Assembly (NCBI RefSeq): GCF_003432035.1
Contig: NZ_QOHO01000003.1
Location: 34,539 to 98,538 of the forward strand
Length of the DNA stretch: 64,000 bases
Origin: Lacrimispora amygdalina
GTDB taxonomy: Bacteria; Bacillota; Clostridia; Lachnospirales; Lachnospiraceae
Reading direction: 5' to 3'
Shown here: positions 35,590 to 44,523 of the stretch, one piece after another
Numbering within the stretch: position 1 is the stretch's first letter
Layout of the letters: each line of letters opens with the position of its first letter
Translations under genes and position numbers: made by a program
The notes under the pieces: model-generated
Database searches by the model: none
Told to the model about the DNA's origin: nothing
The model's input: the letters and a program-made list of their open reading frames with translations, nothing else

Positions 35590-37093
35590 GCGTAATCTAA
35601 TCTGGGAGAATTTACCCATCACCAAAAAACTCTTTCTGGAAATAGCGGTGACTGCAGTGGTCCTCTTCGCCAGCAATTTATTTATCTATGCCCAGATTAA
35701 TCAGATGGTGGAACGGATGAATTCTGTTTATATGAGCAATGTGAATTTAAATGAATTATCCGATGCCCTGACTGATGTACAGAATTTCATGTACAAATAC
35801 TTACAGGTGAAAGACTCAGAGTCATTAACTGATTACTATCGTGCAGAGCAGGATTACAGAAAGCTTTTAGAAGGGCTGAATGTACTGGTTACGGACAATC
35901 CCGTTCAGATTCTGGAGAAGAATATCCGGAATATGTCTGAAAGCTATCTGGCAGTCACAGATGAGACGGTACAGGCAAAGCGGGGTCAGAATGTAGAGAA
36001 GTATAAAAGCTCCTATGAATCGGCCTTAAAACTTTACCAGTTTATTAACCACGATATCTCCGTGTTAAACAGCAGACAGTTTAAGAACAATTCCGCAAGC
36101 TATCAGACTCTGCAGGCGGCACTTCAGTACCTGGAAGTCATCAGCTCTGTCATACTGGTTATCGTCATGATTATCAGCCTGACGGTTATGATAATGATGA
36201 CCAGGGACATTGTTACACCCCTTACCAGTCTGGCACATACAGCCAAGCTGGTGGGTCAGGGGAATTTTCATGTAAAGGTGCCGTATATCCGGTCGGGGGA
36301 CGAACTGGGAATTGTGACGAAGACATTTAACCAGATGGTGGACAGTTTAGCTGATTATGTGAATAAAATTAAAGAGAGTGCTGAGAAAGAGCAGGAGATG
36401 AAGGAACGGGAACTTCTGATGGAAAACCATTTAAAGGAGGCCCGCTTAAGATATTTACAATCCCAGATTAATCCCCATTTCCTTTTCAACTCCTTAAATG
36501 CAGGCGTACAGCTGGCAATGATGGAGGATGCGGAAAAAACTTCGGTATTCATGGAAAAGATGGCGGATTTCTTCCGGTACAATGTAAAAAAGAGCTCTGA
36601 GGATGCCACTATTCGGGAAGAGGTGGATACGGTTGAGAACTATATTTATATTTTAAATGTCCGGTTTGCGGGAGATATTCATTACGAATCCAGAGTGGAA
36701 GAGGAAGCCCTGGATTATTCCATACCAAGTATGACTTTGCAGCCTCTGGTTGAAAATGCAGTAACCCATGGGATACGCAATATCAGCTGGCAGGGAAATA
36801 TCCGTCTCTCTGTTAAAAATCTGGAAGATACCATAGAGATCCGGATTGAAGATAATGGAAAAGGAATCGATAAAGAAAAATTAAAGCACATTCAGGAAGG
36901 CGTGAGAATCCAGGAAGACTCGGCATCTACAGGAATCGGTATTTACAATGTGATCTCCCGTCTGGAACTTTACTATAATAAAAAGGATTTGTTTTCCATT
37001 GTCAGTGAGGGGGAAGATCAGGGGACTTCAGTCATTTTAAGGATTCCTAAAAAGGGGGAAGAGGTACATGTTTCGGATACTGGTTGCAGATGA
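35579..37093 (+). CDS. YesM-type sensor histidine kinase
   Basis: 504 aa. TM1 (about 17-38) and TM2 (about 185-207) flank an extracellular sensor of about 145 aa that is mostly helical. HAMP follows (TRDIVTPLTSLAHTAKLVGQ), then a HisKA_7TM/His_kinase (PF06580) box SQINPHFLFNSLNAGVQLA with the phospho-accepting His, and HATPase_c with LQPLVENAVTHGI (N box) and IRIEDNGKGID (G1 box). This is the LytS/YesM family. It is translationally coupled to the binding protein upstream and overlaps the regulator downstream by 26 bases. Confidence 0.93.
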   Translation: MKIKRNLIWENLPITKKLFLEIAVTAVVLFASNLFIYAQINQMVERMNSVYMSNVNLNELSDALTDVQNFMYKYLQVKDSESLTDYYRAEQDYRKLLEGLNVLVTDNPVQILEKNIRNMSESYLAVTDETVQAKRGQNVEKYKSSYESALKLYQFINHDISVLNSRQFKNNSASYQTLQAALQYLEVISSVILVIVMIISLTVMIMMTRDIVTPLTSLAHTAKLVGQGNFHVKVPYIRSGDELGIVTKTFNQMVDSLADYVNKIKESAEKEQEMKERELLMENHLKEARLRYLQSQINPHFLFNSLNAGVQLAMMEDAEKTSVFMEKMADFFRYNVKKSSEDATIREEVDTVENYIYILNVRFAGDIHYESRVEEEALDYSIPSMTLQPLVENAVTHGIRNISWQGNIRLSVKNLEDTIEIRIEDNGKGIDKEKLKHIQEGVRIQEDSASTGIGIYNVISRLELYYNKKDLFSIVSEGEDQGTSVILRIPKKGEEVHVSDTGCR

Positions 37094-38654
37094 TGAAGGA
37101 ATTATGCTGGAATCCATACGGAGTATTATTGAATCAAACTTCAAAAGCGAATGTGAAATTGTCTGCGTAAAGACTGGAAGAGCGGTGATTGAGCAGGCCG
37201 GGCTGTTCCGCCCGGATATTGCTTTTGTGGATATCCAGATGCCTGGATTAAGCGGAATCCAGGCAATCAGGGAGATACGTAAGTTTAATCAGACCATGGT
37301 TTTTATTATAATGACAGCCTTTGATAAATTCTCTTATGCCCAGGAAGCGGTAAACCTTGGGGTGATGGAATTCATTATGAAGCCGGTTAACAAGAAAAAA
37401 ATTCTCGATGTATGTGTAAAGGCCATGCATCAGGTTGAGGAGGCAAGACAGAAGATAAGTGATGATTTAAAGATAAGGGAACGGCTGGAAATCGTCATTC
37501 CCATGATCGAAAGCGGCTTCATTTACACCATCCTTCAGGAAGATTCGGACCCTCTTCACAGCGGATATCCGGAGATGCTTGATATCCGGAAATCCTACGG
37601 CTTTATCGTAGTTCTGGAATTTGGAGACAGTATGGAGGGAGGAACCATGACCAATGCCATCGGGGTGGGGGTAAAGGTCAATAAATATTACAGTACGATC
37701 AGGGAAATTGTCAAAGACTATTTTGAATGTGTCATTGGTCCTGCCATGGGAAACCGCCTGGTCCTCTTCCTTTCCTTTGATCAGGAAAAGATGCAGTATG
37801 AGAAGCGGGTGGAAGTGATCACCAGAACCAGAAATATGATTCATAAGCTGGAAAACAGCATGGACATTAAATGCAGGGGCGGAATCGGCTCTGTAAAGGT
37901 TCTTGCGGGAATCAGGGACTCCTATACAGAAGCCTTGAAATCCCTTCGGGAAAGCGACAGCCATGTGGTGCATATCACCGATATTCCGGCAGTGGCGGAA
38001 TACGACGGGGAATATCCTCTGGAACTGGAGAACCAGTACCTGCAAAGAGGCATAAAAGCAGACAGGGAAGGTGCGTTATCCTGCGCCAATGAATTTTTTG
38101 ACTGGATGCTGGTGCATGACGGAAATGTGAGATCCAATATTGAAATCAAGATTCTGGAACTGGTGATGAGACTGGAGCGAAGGGCTTTTGAAGCCGGCAA
38201 TGTGCGCTATGGGTTCCGTTACCGGGAAAATTATATGGATGAACTGAAGGAAGCAGCTGACGGGGAGGGGATGCGGCGCTGGTTCTTAAACAAAACCAGA
38301 GATATCTGCGACAAGATCAGTACATCCAGGGAACGGGAATATGAAAATGTGGTATCCAGAGTCAAGGGATATATTGACGAGAATTATGCCAAAGACATCT
38401 CTCTTGATGACGTATCACGAATGGTGGACATCAGCCCCTATTATTTCAGTAAGCTGTTTAAGCAGGAAGTAGGGGAGAATTTCATTGAATATGTTACCAG
38501 AACCAGAATCAGGAATGCCAGAAGGCTGCTGGAGGATCCCAGATACAGCATTAAAGAGATCTGTGTGATGTCCGGCTACAGTGATCCCAACTATTTCAGC
38601 AGAATTTTCAAGAAATATGAAGGGATGACACCAACCGAATACAGGGAGAGGTAA
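37068..38654 (+). CDS. YesN-type AraC-family response regulator
   Basis: 528 aa. An N-terminal receiver (FRILVADDEGIMLESIRSII, with the phospho-accepting Asp in IAFVDIQMPGLSG and the Lys in MEFIMKPVNKKKI). The middle is a long YesN-type linker region of about 270 aa. The C-terminal AraC DNA-binding domain has two HTH motifs (DISLDDVSRMVDISPYYFSK and YSIKEICVMSGYSDPNYFSR, then YEGMTPTEYRER). It should activate the downstream importer genes when the kinase senses the sugar. AAAAGGGGG precedes the ATG. Confidence 0.94.
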   Translation: MFRILVADDEGIMLESIRSIIESNFKSECEIVCVKTGRAVIEQAGLFRPDIAFVDIQMPGLSGIQAIREIRKFNQTMVFIIMTAFDKFSYAQEAVNLGVMEFIMKPVNKKKILDVCVKAMHQVEEARQKISDDLKIRERLEIVIPMIESGFIYTILQEDSDPLHSGYPEMLDIRKSYGFIVVLEFGDSMEGGTMTNAIGVGVKVNKYYSTIREIVKDYFECVIGPAMGNRLVLFLSFDQEKMQYEKRVEVITRTRNMIHKLENSMDIKCRGGIGSVKVLAGIRDSYTEALKSLRESDSHVVHITDIPAVAEYDGEYPLELENQYLQRGIKADREGALSCANEFFDWMLVHDGNVRSNIEIKILELVMRLERRAFEAGNVRYGFRYRENYMDELKEAADGEGMRRWFLNKTRDICDKISTSREREYENVVSRVKGYIDENYAKDISLDDVSRMVDISPYYFSKLFKQEVGENFIEYVTRTRIRNARRLLEDPRYSIKEICVMSGYSDPNYFSRIFKKYEGMTPTEYRER

Positions 38655-38659
38655 GTGTT

Positions 38660-39712
38660 ATGAAAATGTGGGGCGGGAGGTTATTACTTACAGTATTAGC
38701 CTGCTGCATTCTGACGACAGGATGCAGACAGGCAGAATCGGAGACTACAGTGCAGGCGCAGGAAAAGGAAGGGGACCGGCCTTTGCAGATCGGACTGAGC
38801 ATTGACTCATTTGTCATTGAACGGTGGATCAGAGACCGTGATGTTTTTGTATCCGCTGCAAAAGAGATGGGGGCTGAAGTCAATGTGCAGAACGCCAATG
38901 GAGACGTGAATGAGCAGATTGAGCAGATCCAGTACTTTATCAAGAAGCAGATGGATGTAATCGTGGTAGTGGCAGGTGACTGCGAAGCGCTGGCTGACGT
39001 AATGAAAAAGGCAAAAGCGGCAGGGATAAAAACCATGAGCTATGACCGCCTGGTTTTAAATGCTGACAGTGATATGTATATATCCTTCGACAACAGGGGC
39101 GTGGGGAGCCTGATGGCGGAGAATCTGGTTAAGAATATTCCTGATGGCGGTAAAATTGTCATGATACAGGGGCCGGAATCCGATCACAATGTGGCAATGA
39201 TCCGTGAGGGTTTTTATTCCGTTCTGGAAGGGAAAAATTTAGATGTGATCTATCAGAACAACTGTGAGGGATGGCTTGCGGAGAATGCTTATAATTACGC
39301 CAAGGAAGCCCTTGAAAAATACCCGGATGTCAAAGGGATCATGTGCGGAAATGATGATCTGGCCACCCAGGTTTTTAAAGCGCTTTCCGAGGACCGGCTG
39401 GCAGGAAAGGTGTGCCTTGTGGGTCAGGACGGAGATTTAATGGCCTGTCAGCGGATTGTGGAGGGCACTCAGAATATGACTGCTTTTAAATCGGTGGAAG
39501 AGGAAGCGAGACTGGCAGCAGAGTATGCGGTAATGCTGGGGAGAGGTGAGCCCTTAAAAGGAATTGACCAGACCATTCATGACGGGACCTATGACGTGCC
39601 GTATCTGGAACTCAAGCCGGTGGCAGTCACCCGTGAAAATATGGATTCCGTTATCATCCAGGGAGGTTTTCATGCCCGGGAGGATGTATATTTAAATGTC
39701 ATACAGCAGTAG
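38660..39712 (+). CDS. Sugar-binding lipoprotein (XylF/ChvE-like)
   Basis: 350 aa. The lipobox LTTGC (Cys about 21) marks a lipoprotein. The type I periplasmic-binding domain follows: LQIGLSIDSFVIERWIRDRD, VVVAGDCEALADVMKKAKAAGI, TMSYDRLVLNADSDMYISFD, MCGNDDLATQVFKAL and VGQDGDLMACQRIVEGTQNMT. It belongs to the xylose/multiple-sugar group and is a paralogue of the next protein. It follows the YesN gene by 5 bases and lies before a terminator, so it is transcribed with the sensor operon. It may therefore work in sensing more than in transport. Confidence 0.88.
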   Translation: MKMWGGRLLLTVLACCILTTGCRQAESETTVQAQEKEGDRPLQIGLSIDSFVIERWIRDRDVFVSAAKEMGAEVNVQNANGDVNEQIEQIQYFIKKQMDVIVVVAGDCEALADVMKKAKAAGIKTMSYDRLVLNADSDMYISFDNRGVGSLMAENLVKNIPDGGKIVMIQGPESDHNVAMIREGFYSVLEGKNLDVIYQNNCEGWLAENAYNYAKEALEKYPDVKGIMCGNDDLATQVFKALSEDRLAGKVCLVGQDGDLMACQRIVEGTQNMTAFKSVEEEARLAAEYAVMLGRGEPLKGIDQTIHDGTYDVPYLELKPVAVTRENMDSVIIQGGFHAREDVYLNVIQQ

Positions 39713-39728
39713 CATTTTTTTGCCTGAT

Positions 39729-39760
39729 AAAAAAGTCCTGTTCATTCAGGGCTTTTTTTT
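39729..39760 (+). terminator. Intrinsic terminator of the sensor operon
   Basis: AAAAAAGTCCTG (39729-39740) pairs with CAGGGCTTTTTT (39747-39758) with one G-U pair, and the T run continues. It lies 17 bases after the lipoprotein stop and separates the sensor operon from the importer. Confidence 0.85.
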
Positions 39761-39857
39761 ATGTGGATGAATCCGTGCTAACGGTTGGCAAACAAGTCCT
39801 GATTATCCCATGCTAATATAGGAATATCAAAAACAAGTATTGGAGGAGGATATTTCA

Positions 39858-41018
39858 ATGAAAAGAAAACTTTTAGCAGTGGCGATGACACTTGCCATGA
39901 CAGCAGGAATGCTGGCCGGGTGCAGCGGGGGAAGCAAAGCACCGGAGACCAAGGCTCCTGAAACCACTACGGCAGCAGCTGCTGAGACAACCAAAGCAGC
40001 AGAGACCACTGCGGCAGAAACAAAAGCAGACAAGAAAGACGGAGTTTTAATCGGTGTTGCCATGCCGACCAAGGATTTGCAGAGATGGAACCAGGATGGC
40101 GCCAACATGAAAAAGGAACTGGAGACAGCAGGCTATAAAGTAGATCTACAGTATGCCAGCAATGATGTTCAGACACAGGTTTCCCAGATTGAAAACATGA
40201 TCTCCAATGGCTGCAAGATGTTAGTTATCGCATCCATTGACGGAAGCTCCTTAGGAGAGCCTCTTTCCCAGGCAAAATCAATGGGAATTCCGGTTATCGC
40301 CTATGACCGTCTGATCATGAACTCCGATGCAGTTACTTATTATGCCACCTTTGATAATTACAAAGTAGGCCAGAAGCAGGGCGAATATTTAGAGAAGTCT
40401 CTTGGGCTTGACAAAGCCGGCGATCCGAAGAATATCGAATTCTTCACAGGCGATCCTGCTGATAATAACTGCAAGTTCTTCTTCGGAGGAGCTATGGATG
40501 TTTTAAAGAAATATGTAGACAACGGCAGACTGGTTGTCAAATCCGGCCAGACAGCATTTGAGCAGGTTGCAACCGAGAAATGGGATTCTGAGAAAGCCCA
40601 GAACCGTATGGATACCATTATTGCAGGCAACTATTCAGACGGAACCGTACTTGATGCAGTTCTCTGCTCCAACGATTCCACCGCTCTTGGTGTTGAGAAT
40701 GCACTTGCTTCTTCCTACACCGGAAAATATCCTGTTATCACCGGCCAGGACTGCGACATTGCCAATGTAAAGAACATGCTTCAGGGAAAACAGGCCATGA
40801 GCGTATTCAAAGATACCAGAACTCTGGCTACCCAGGTAGTTAAGATGGTAGATTCCGTTATGCAGGGCGGCAAAGCTGAAATCAATGATACCAAGTCCTA
40901 TGACAACGGAACCGGAATCATTCCTACTTATCTTTGTGACCCGGTAGTTGTTACAGTTGACAACTATAAAGAGATGCTGATCACTTCCGGCTATTATACA
41001 GAGGATCAGTTAAAGTAA
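39858..41018 (+). CDS. chvE: ChvE-type multiple-sugar-binding lipoprotein
   Basis: About 386 aa. Lipobox LAGC (about Cys22) is followed by an Ala/Thr/Glu/Lys linker with repeated AETT/KAPETT units, then the binding domain: VAMPTKDLQRWNQDGANMKK, IASIDGSSLGEPLSQAKSMG, VIAYDRLIMNSDAVTYYATF, ECCSNDSTAL-like AVLCSNDSTALGVENALAS, and GQDCDIANVKNMLQGKQAMS. The group includes ChvE of Agrobacterium, which binds several aldoses. AGGAGG precedes the ATG at 39858. A hairpin separates it from the ATPase gene, which would leave this gene more strongly expressed than the rest. Confidence 0.9.
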   Translation: MKRKLLAVAMTLAMTAGMLAGCSGGSKAPETKAPETTTAAAAETTKAAETTAAETKADKKDGVLIGVAMPTKDLQRWNQDGANMKKELETAGYKVDLQYASNDVQTQVSQIENMISNGCKMLVIASIDGSSLGEPLSQAKSMGIPVIAYDRLIMNSDAVTYYATFDNYKVGQKQGEYLEKSLGLDKAGDPKNIEFFTGDPADNNCKFFFGGAMDVLKKYVDNGRLVVKSGQTAFEQVATEKWDSEKAQNRMDTIIAGNYSDGTVLDAVLCSNDSTALGVENALASSYTGKYPVITGQDCDIANVKNMLQGKQAMSVFKDTRTLATQVVKMVDSVMQGGKAEINDTKSYDNGTGIIPTYLCDPVVVTVDNYKEMLITSGYYTEDQLK

Positions 41019-41039
41019 TCAGGCGGATTTCCTTATGGG

Positions 41040-41067
41040 GGACGGCTTTTATGAATGAAAGCCGTCC
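41040..41067 (+). promoter_or_regulatory. Intercistronic hairpin between chvE and gguA
   Basis: GGACGGCTTT (41040-41049) and AAAGCCGTCC (41058-41067) form a perfect 10-bp stem with an 8-base loop and no T run. Such hairpins often protect the binding-protein mRNA and lower expression of the ATPase downstream. Confidence 0.7.
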
Positions 41068-41096
41068 TCTGAATATATAAAGAGGGAGGGATATTC

Positions 41097-42701
41097 TTGG
41101 CAAATATACTTTTGGAAATGAAAAACATCACCAAGACGTTTCCGGGTGTGAAAGCCCTGGATTTAGTGAACCTTCAGGTAGAAGAAGGGGAGATCCATGC
41201 TCTGGTGGGCGAAAATGGAGCGGGTAAGTCCACTCTGATGAATGTACTCAGCGGTATCTATCCCTATGGATCTTACGAGGGAGACATTATTTACAACGGA
41301 GAAATCTGTAAATTCAGTCATATCAGCGACAGTGAAAAGAAGGGGATCGTCATAATCCATCAGGAACTGGCACTGGTTCCCTACATGACAATTGCCGAAA
41401 ACATGTATCTTGGAAATGAAAAAGGAAAAAAATTCGCAATCAACTGGAATGAAACCTTTGGGGAGGCTGACAAATACTTAAAGACAGTAGGACTTTCCGA
41501 ATCCTCCCATACGCTTATTAAGGATATCGGGGTAGGAAAGCAGCAGCTGGTAGAAATAGCAAAAGCTCTTGCAAAAAATGCGAAGCTGCTGATTCTTGAT
41601 GAACCCACTGCATCATTAAATGAAGAAGACTCAAAAGCGCTTCTTAATCTTTTGAAAAAATTCAAATCAGAGGGTATGACCTCTATCATCATATCACATA
41701 AACTGAATGAAATTGCCTATGTAGCGGATAAAATCACCATAATCCGCGATGGCTCAACCATAGAAACACTGAACAGGAAGACAGATCAAGTTACAGAGGA
41801 CCGGATTATAAAAGGAATGGTTGGAAGAGAGCTGGTGGACCGTTTTCCAAAGCGCACCGGCATTCAAATCGGAGAAAAATCCATGGAAGTGGAGCACTGG
41901 AATGCCAGCCACCCGCTTTATTCCGAACGTAAGGTAGTCAGTGACGTCTCCTTATATGTAAGAAAAGGGGAAGTGGTGGGAATCTGCGGACTGATGGGGG
42001 CAGGAAGAACAGAGCTTGCCATGAGTCTTTTCGGAAAAAGCTATGGAGTAAATATCTCCGGTACTTTAAAGATTCATGGCCAGGAAGTCCATCTTCGTTC
42101 CGTACGGGACGCGATCCGGCATAAGCTGGCCTACGTAACAGAAGACCGGAAAGGAAATGGTCTGATTCTGGGAAACCCCATACGAATCAATACCACACTT
42201 GCCAATCTGCGCGCAGTCAGCTTCAGAACTATCATTGATAAGGATAAGGAAGTTCTGGCTGCCGAGGATTATATAAATAAGCTGAAGACGAAATGCCCTT
42301 CCGTGGAACAGTCAGTAGGAAATTTAAGCGGAGGAAACCAGCAAAAGGTTCTTTTATCTAAATGGATGTTTACAGAGCCTGATATTATGATTTTAGATGA
42401 ACCGACCAGAGGAATTGATGTAGGAGCTAAATATGAAATTTACTGTATTATAAACCGCCTGGCTGCCGCCGGAAAATCAATTATCATGATATCTTCAGAA
42501 TTACCGGAGATTCTCGGAATGTCGGACCGTATTTATATCATGAATGAGGGGCGTATTGCAGGAGAAATGAGCGCACAGGAGGCCACACAGGAAAAAATTA
42601 TGTCATGCATTTTAAAATCAGATAAGCATCCTTCGGGTATACCTTTAACCCCGGATAACATGGGCATGGAAGAGGAAGGGAGAGTAGAAGATGGAGAATA
42701 A
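41097..42701 (+). CDS. gguA: Sugar ABC transporter ATP-binding protein (GguA/XylG type)
   Basis: 534 aa with two fused ABC domains, as in all sugar importers of the CUT2 class. The first has [29 protein letters not shown] and DEPTAS. The second has [15 protein letters not shown] (degenerate Walker A), the signature [15 protein letters not shown] and [11 protein letters not shown]. It energises uptake of the sugar brought by the ChvE-type lipoprotein. The start is TTG at 41097, with GAGGGAGGG upstream. The stop overlaps the permease start by 11 bases. Confidence 0.95.
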   Translation: MANILLEMKNITKTFPGVKALDLVNLQVEEGEIHALVGENGAGKSTLMNVLSGIYPYGSYEGDIIYNGEICKFSHISDSEKKGIVIIHQELALVPYMTIAENMYLGNEKGKKFAINWNETFGEADKYLKTVGLSESSHTLIKDIGVGKQQLVEIAKALAKNAKLLILDEPTASLNEEDSKALLNLLKKFKSEGMTSIIISHKLNEIAYVADKITIIRDGSTIETLNRKTDQVTEDRIIKGMVGRELVDRFPKRTGIQIGEKSMEVEHWNASHPLYSERKVVSDVSLYVRKGEVVGICGLMGAGRTELAMSLFGKSYGVNISGTLKIHGQEVHLRSVRDAIRHKLAYVTEDRKGNGLILGNPIRINTTLANLRAVSFRTIIDKDKEVLAAEDYINKLKTKCPSVEQSVGNLSGGNQQKVLLSKWMFTEPDIMILDEPTRGIDVGAKYEIYCIINRLAAAGKSIIMISSELPEILGMSDRIYIMNEGRIAGEMSAQEATQEKIMSCILKSDKHPSGIPLTPDNMGMEEEGRVEDGE

Positions 42702-43866
42702 ATTAAAATTGTCGGAAGGACTTAAAAAATATACGATGGTTATTGTTCTGGCAGTAGTCGTTATCCTGTTTACGGTAAATACAGGAGGGAAAATGCTTCT
42801 TCCCCAGAATGTAAACAACTTAATCGCACAAAACGCATATGTATTTATTCTGGCAACCGGAATGCTCTTCTGTATTCTGACAGGCGGCAACATTGATTTA
42901 TCTGTTGGATCTGTGGTCTGTTTCGTAGGAGCCATAGGTGGAAGCATGATGATTAAGATGGGAATGAATCCTTATCTTTCCCTTCTTTCCATGATCATTA
43001 TCGGCGTACTGGCCGGAGCATGGCAGGGCTTTTGGATTGCTTATGTACGGATTCCGCCATTTATCGTAACTCTTGCAGGAATGCTGATCTTCCGGGGACT
43101 TTCAAATGTAGTTCTTCAGGGAATGACTCTGTCCCCTGTACCGGACAGCTTTTTAAATCTGTTTAATACTTATGTTCCAGATGTGTTTGGCATGAAGGGC
43201 TTTAACCTCACCTGTTTCCTTGTGGGAATTTTGGCCTGCGTAATCTTTATTGTAGCAGAACTTATCACCAGAAAAAGAAAACTGAAAAAGGGATACCGGG
43301 TAGATCCTCTGAATAGTACGATTTTAAAAATGGTATTGATGACTGCTGTTATACTCGCCTTTATGTATAAACTGGCCCTGTACAAAGGAATCCCCAATGC
43401 TCTCATCTGGGTTGTTGCAATCATCGGAATTTACAGCTACATATCTTCCAAAACAACTACCGGACGTTATTTCTATGCAGTGGGAGGTAATGAGAAGGCA
43501 ACAAGACTTTCCGGTATTGATACAAATAAAGTTTATTTTCTTGCATATTTAAATATGGGCTTGCTGGCAGCAGTGGCAGGCATGGTTACCCTGGCCCGTT
43601 TAAATTCTGCCAATCCGACGGCAGGAAATAACTATGAAATGGACGCCATCGGAGCCTGCTTTATCGGCGGAGCTTCCGCATACGGCGGAACAGGAACGGT
43701 ACCGGGCGTTATTGTAGGTGCTACGCTGATGGGTGTCTTGAACCTGGGAATGAGTATCATGGGAGTGGATCAGAATCTTCAGAAGGTGGTAAAAGGAACC
43801 GTTCTCCTGGCGGCGGTTATTTTCGATGTGGTAAGTAAGAGAAAATCATTTATTGTGAAGCAGTAA
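42691..43866 (+). CDS. gguB: Sugar ABC transporter permease (GguB type)
   Basis: 391 aa with about 10-11 TM helices. The BPD_transp_2 family hallmarks are [60 protein letters not shown] and [21 protein letters not shown] cytoplasmic loop of about 30 aa rich in Lys and Arg ([13 protein letters not shown]) lies after helix 6 and is typical of the longer GguB/XylH permeases. GGAAGGGAG precedes the ATG. It ends the importer operon at a strong terminator. Confidence 0.94.
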   Translation: MENKLKLSEGLKKYTMVIVLAVVVILFTVNTGGKMLLPQNVNNLIAQNAYVFILATGMLFCILTGGNIDLSVGSVVCFVGAIGGSMMIKMGMNPYLSLLSMIIIGVLAGAWQGFWIAYVRIPPFIVTLAGMLIFRGLSNVVLQGMTLSPVPDSFLNLFNTYVPDVFGMKGFNLTCFLVGILACVIFIVAELITRKRKLKKGYRVDPLNSTILKMVLMTAVILAFMYKLALYKGIPNALIWVVAIIGIYSYISSKTTTGRYFYAVGGNEKATRLSGIDTNKVYFLAYLNMGLLAAVAGMVTLARLNSANPTAGNNYEMDAIGACFIGGASAYGGTGTVPGVIVGATLMGVLNLGMSIMGVDQNLQKVVKGTVLLAAVIFDVVSKRKSFIVKQ

Positions 43867-43874
43867 GACGTAGG

Positions 43875-43913
43875 CGTGGGAATGGGATAATTGTCCTGTT
43901 CCTGCGTTTTTTT
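43875..43913 (+). terminator. Intrinsic terminator of the importer operon
   Basis: CGTGGGAATGGGAT (43875-43888) pairs along its full length with GTCCTGTTCCTGCG (43893-43906) through Watson-Crick and G-U pairs, loop AATT, then seven T residues (43907-43913). Confidence 0.88.
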
Positions 43914-43959
43914 ACTATTTGGAGTATTAAGTAAGCAGTGGGAACGAAGTAATTAATTA

Positions 43960-43988
43960 TTGTGGACTAAGGAAATATATGGTAAGAT
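43960..43988 (+). promoter_or_regulatory. Probable promoter of the small toxin gene
   Basis: TTGTGG (43960-43965), a 17-base spacer and TAAGAT (43983-43988), giving a 5' leader of about 75 bases. The leader contains the small palindrome TGGAACCTTCCA (44014-44025). Confidence 0.5.
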
Positions 43989-44068
43989 TTATTCAGGAGT
44001 AACCGAATACAGGGTGGAACCTTCCAGCTTTTATATTTACATGTCGTAACAAGATGGGAGGTGTGCAG

Positions 44069-44137
44069 ATGGACATATACCAAACTTTAAGCATATTGTT
44101 TTTAGGAGGTACGTTTCTAATTGCATTGCTGACTTAA
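44069..44137 (+). CDS. 22-aa holin-like type I toxin peptide
   Basis: ATG at 44069 with GGGAGGTG 7-14 bases upstream encodes MDIYQTLSILFLGGTFLIALLT, here quoted by its ends MDIYQTLSIL and FLIALLT, then TAA. The pattern MxxYxTLxxxxxxGxFxIALLT is that of the short holin-like peptides (TxpA/BsrG/BsrE-like group) of Firmicutes: a short polar start and one hydrophobic membrane helix. It is somewhat shorter than the usual 30-60 aa because it stops right after the helix. Such peptides damage the membrane when translated freely. A convergent antisense RNA follows. It may also be a truncated relict. Confidence 0.68.
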   Translation: MDIYQTLSILFLGGTFLIALLT

Positions 44138-44141
44138 ATAG

Positions 44142-44178
44142 GAAAAAAATAGCCTACCCTGCTGCGAACAGGATAGGC
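44142..44178 (-). terminator. Terminator of the antisense RNA
   Basis: Stem arms GCCTACCCTG and CAGGATAGGC on the plus strand (44152-44161 and 44169-44178, one mismatch), followed on the minus strand by seven U from 44149-44143. Confidence 0.72.
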
Positions 44179-44194
44179 GTGCTCATTGCTAGAT

Positions 44195-44246
44195 GAGCAT
44201 TTAACCAATCATGGAAGCTTCCACCTTGTGTGGCGGTTGCTCTTTT
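44195..44246 (+). terminator. 3' hairpin of the toxin mRNA
   Basis: GAGCA-TTT-AACC (44195-44206) pairs with GGTTGCTC (44235-44242) and encloses a smaller stem with GTGTGG; TTTTGT follows. The same GAGCA can instead pair with TGCTC at 44180-44184 (perfect 7-bp stem TGCTCAT/ATGAGCA, 44180-44186 with 44193-44199), so the two hairpins exclude each other. Confidence 0.55.
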
Positions 44247-44254
44247 GTAATATA

Positions 44255-44284
44255 AATATACCACACTGCAGATATGGTTGTAAA
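44255..44284 (-). promoter_or_regulatory. Promoter of the antisense RNA
   Basis: On the minus strand: TTTACA (44284-44279), an 18-base spacer (44278-44261) and TATATT (44260-44255). Confidence 0.6.
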
Positions 44285-44348
44285 GAGGAAAATCATCTGT
44301 GACTGATTACCGCCTGTTAATTATTAAGGATAATAAAACGTAAAAACC

Positions 44349-44381
44349 GCCGTTCAGCTGAAAAATCTTTAGCTGGGCGGC
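44349..44381. terminator. 11-bp hairpin, possible minus-strand terminator
   Basis: GCCGTTCAGCT (44349-44359) and AGCTGGGCGGC (44371-44381) pair completely with two G-U pairs around an A/T-rich 11-base loop. On the minus strand it is followed by GGTTTTTACG. No gene on that strand needs it, so its role is unclear. Confidence 0.45.
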
Positions 44382-44523
44382 ATTTATGCATACATGTATC
44401 ACAATTGAGCCTCTGACCGGGCTAAAACCAATAAAAATTTTCCTTTATATAGAAATCTTGGCTGAGTTGTGGTAGAATGCTACAAGTAAAAGAATGTTTT
44501 AAAATGTAAAGGAGCATAAAAAT

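Larger units (their letters stand above)
44142..44248 (-). ncRNA. Antisense RNA antitoxin, predicted
   Basis: Predicted minus-strand transcript of about 105 nt that starts near 44248 and ends in a textbook terminator: on that strand GCCTATCCTG, loop, CAGGGTAGGC (arms within 44152-44178), then a run of seven U (44149-44143). It would pair with the 3' end of the toxin mRNA along its whole length, stopping a few bases short of the toxin stop codon. This is the layout of txpA/RatA and bsrG/SR4. Confidence 0.6.
43914..44523. other. 610-base intergenic stretch holding a small toxin-antitoxin-like locus
   Basis: No long frame is present. It holds a plus-strand promoter (43960-43988), a 22-codon peptide gene (44069-44137), a convergent antisense RNA unit (44142-44260) and a separate hairpin (44349-44381). 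The last 140 bases before rfbC are AT-rich, with a possible -10 box TAGAAT at 44473-44478 but no convincing -35. Confidence 0.7.

Noticed and set aside
39900..40030. Low-complexity Ala/Thr/Glu stretch read as a possible separate repeat element
   Set aside because: It is the lipoprotein linker of the ChvE-type binding protein, common in this family.
44011..44025. AGGGTGGAACC, identical to the core of a T-box
   Set aside because: No specifier stem, no terminator and no aminoacyl-tRNA synthetase or amino-acid gene follows. The bases form a small palindrome (TGGAACCTTCCA) in the toxin leader.
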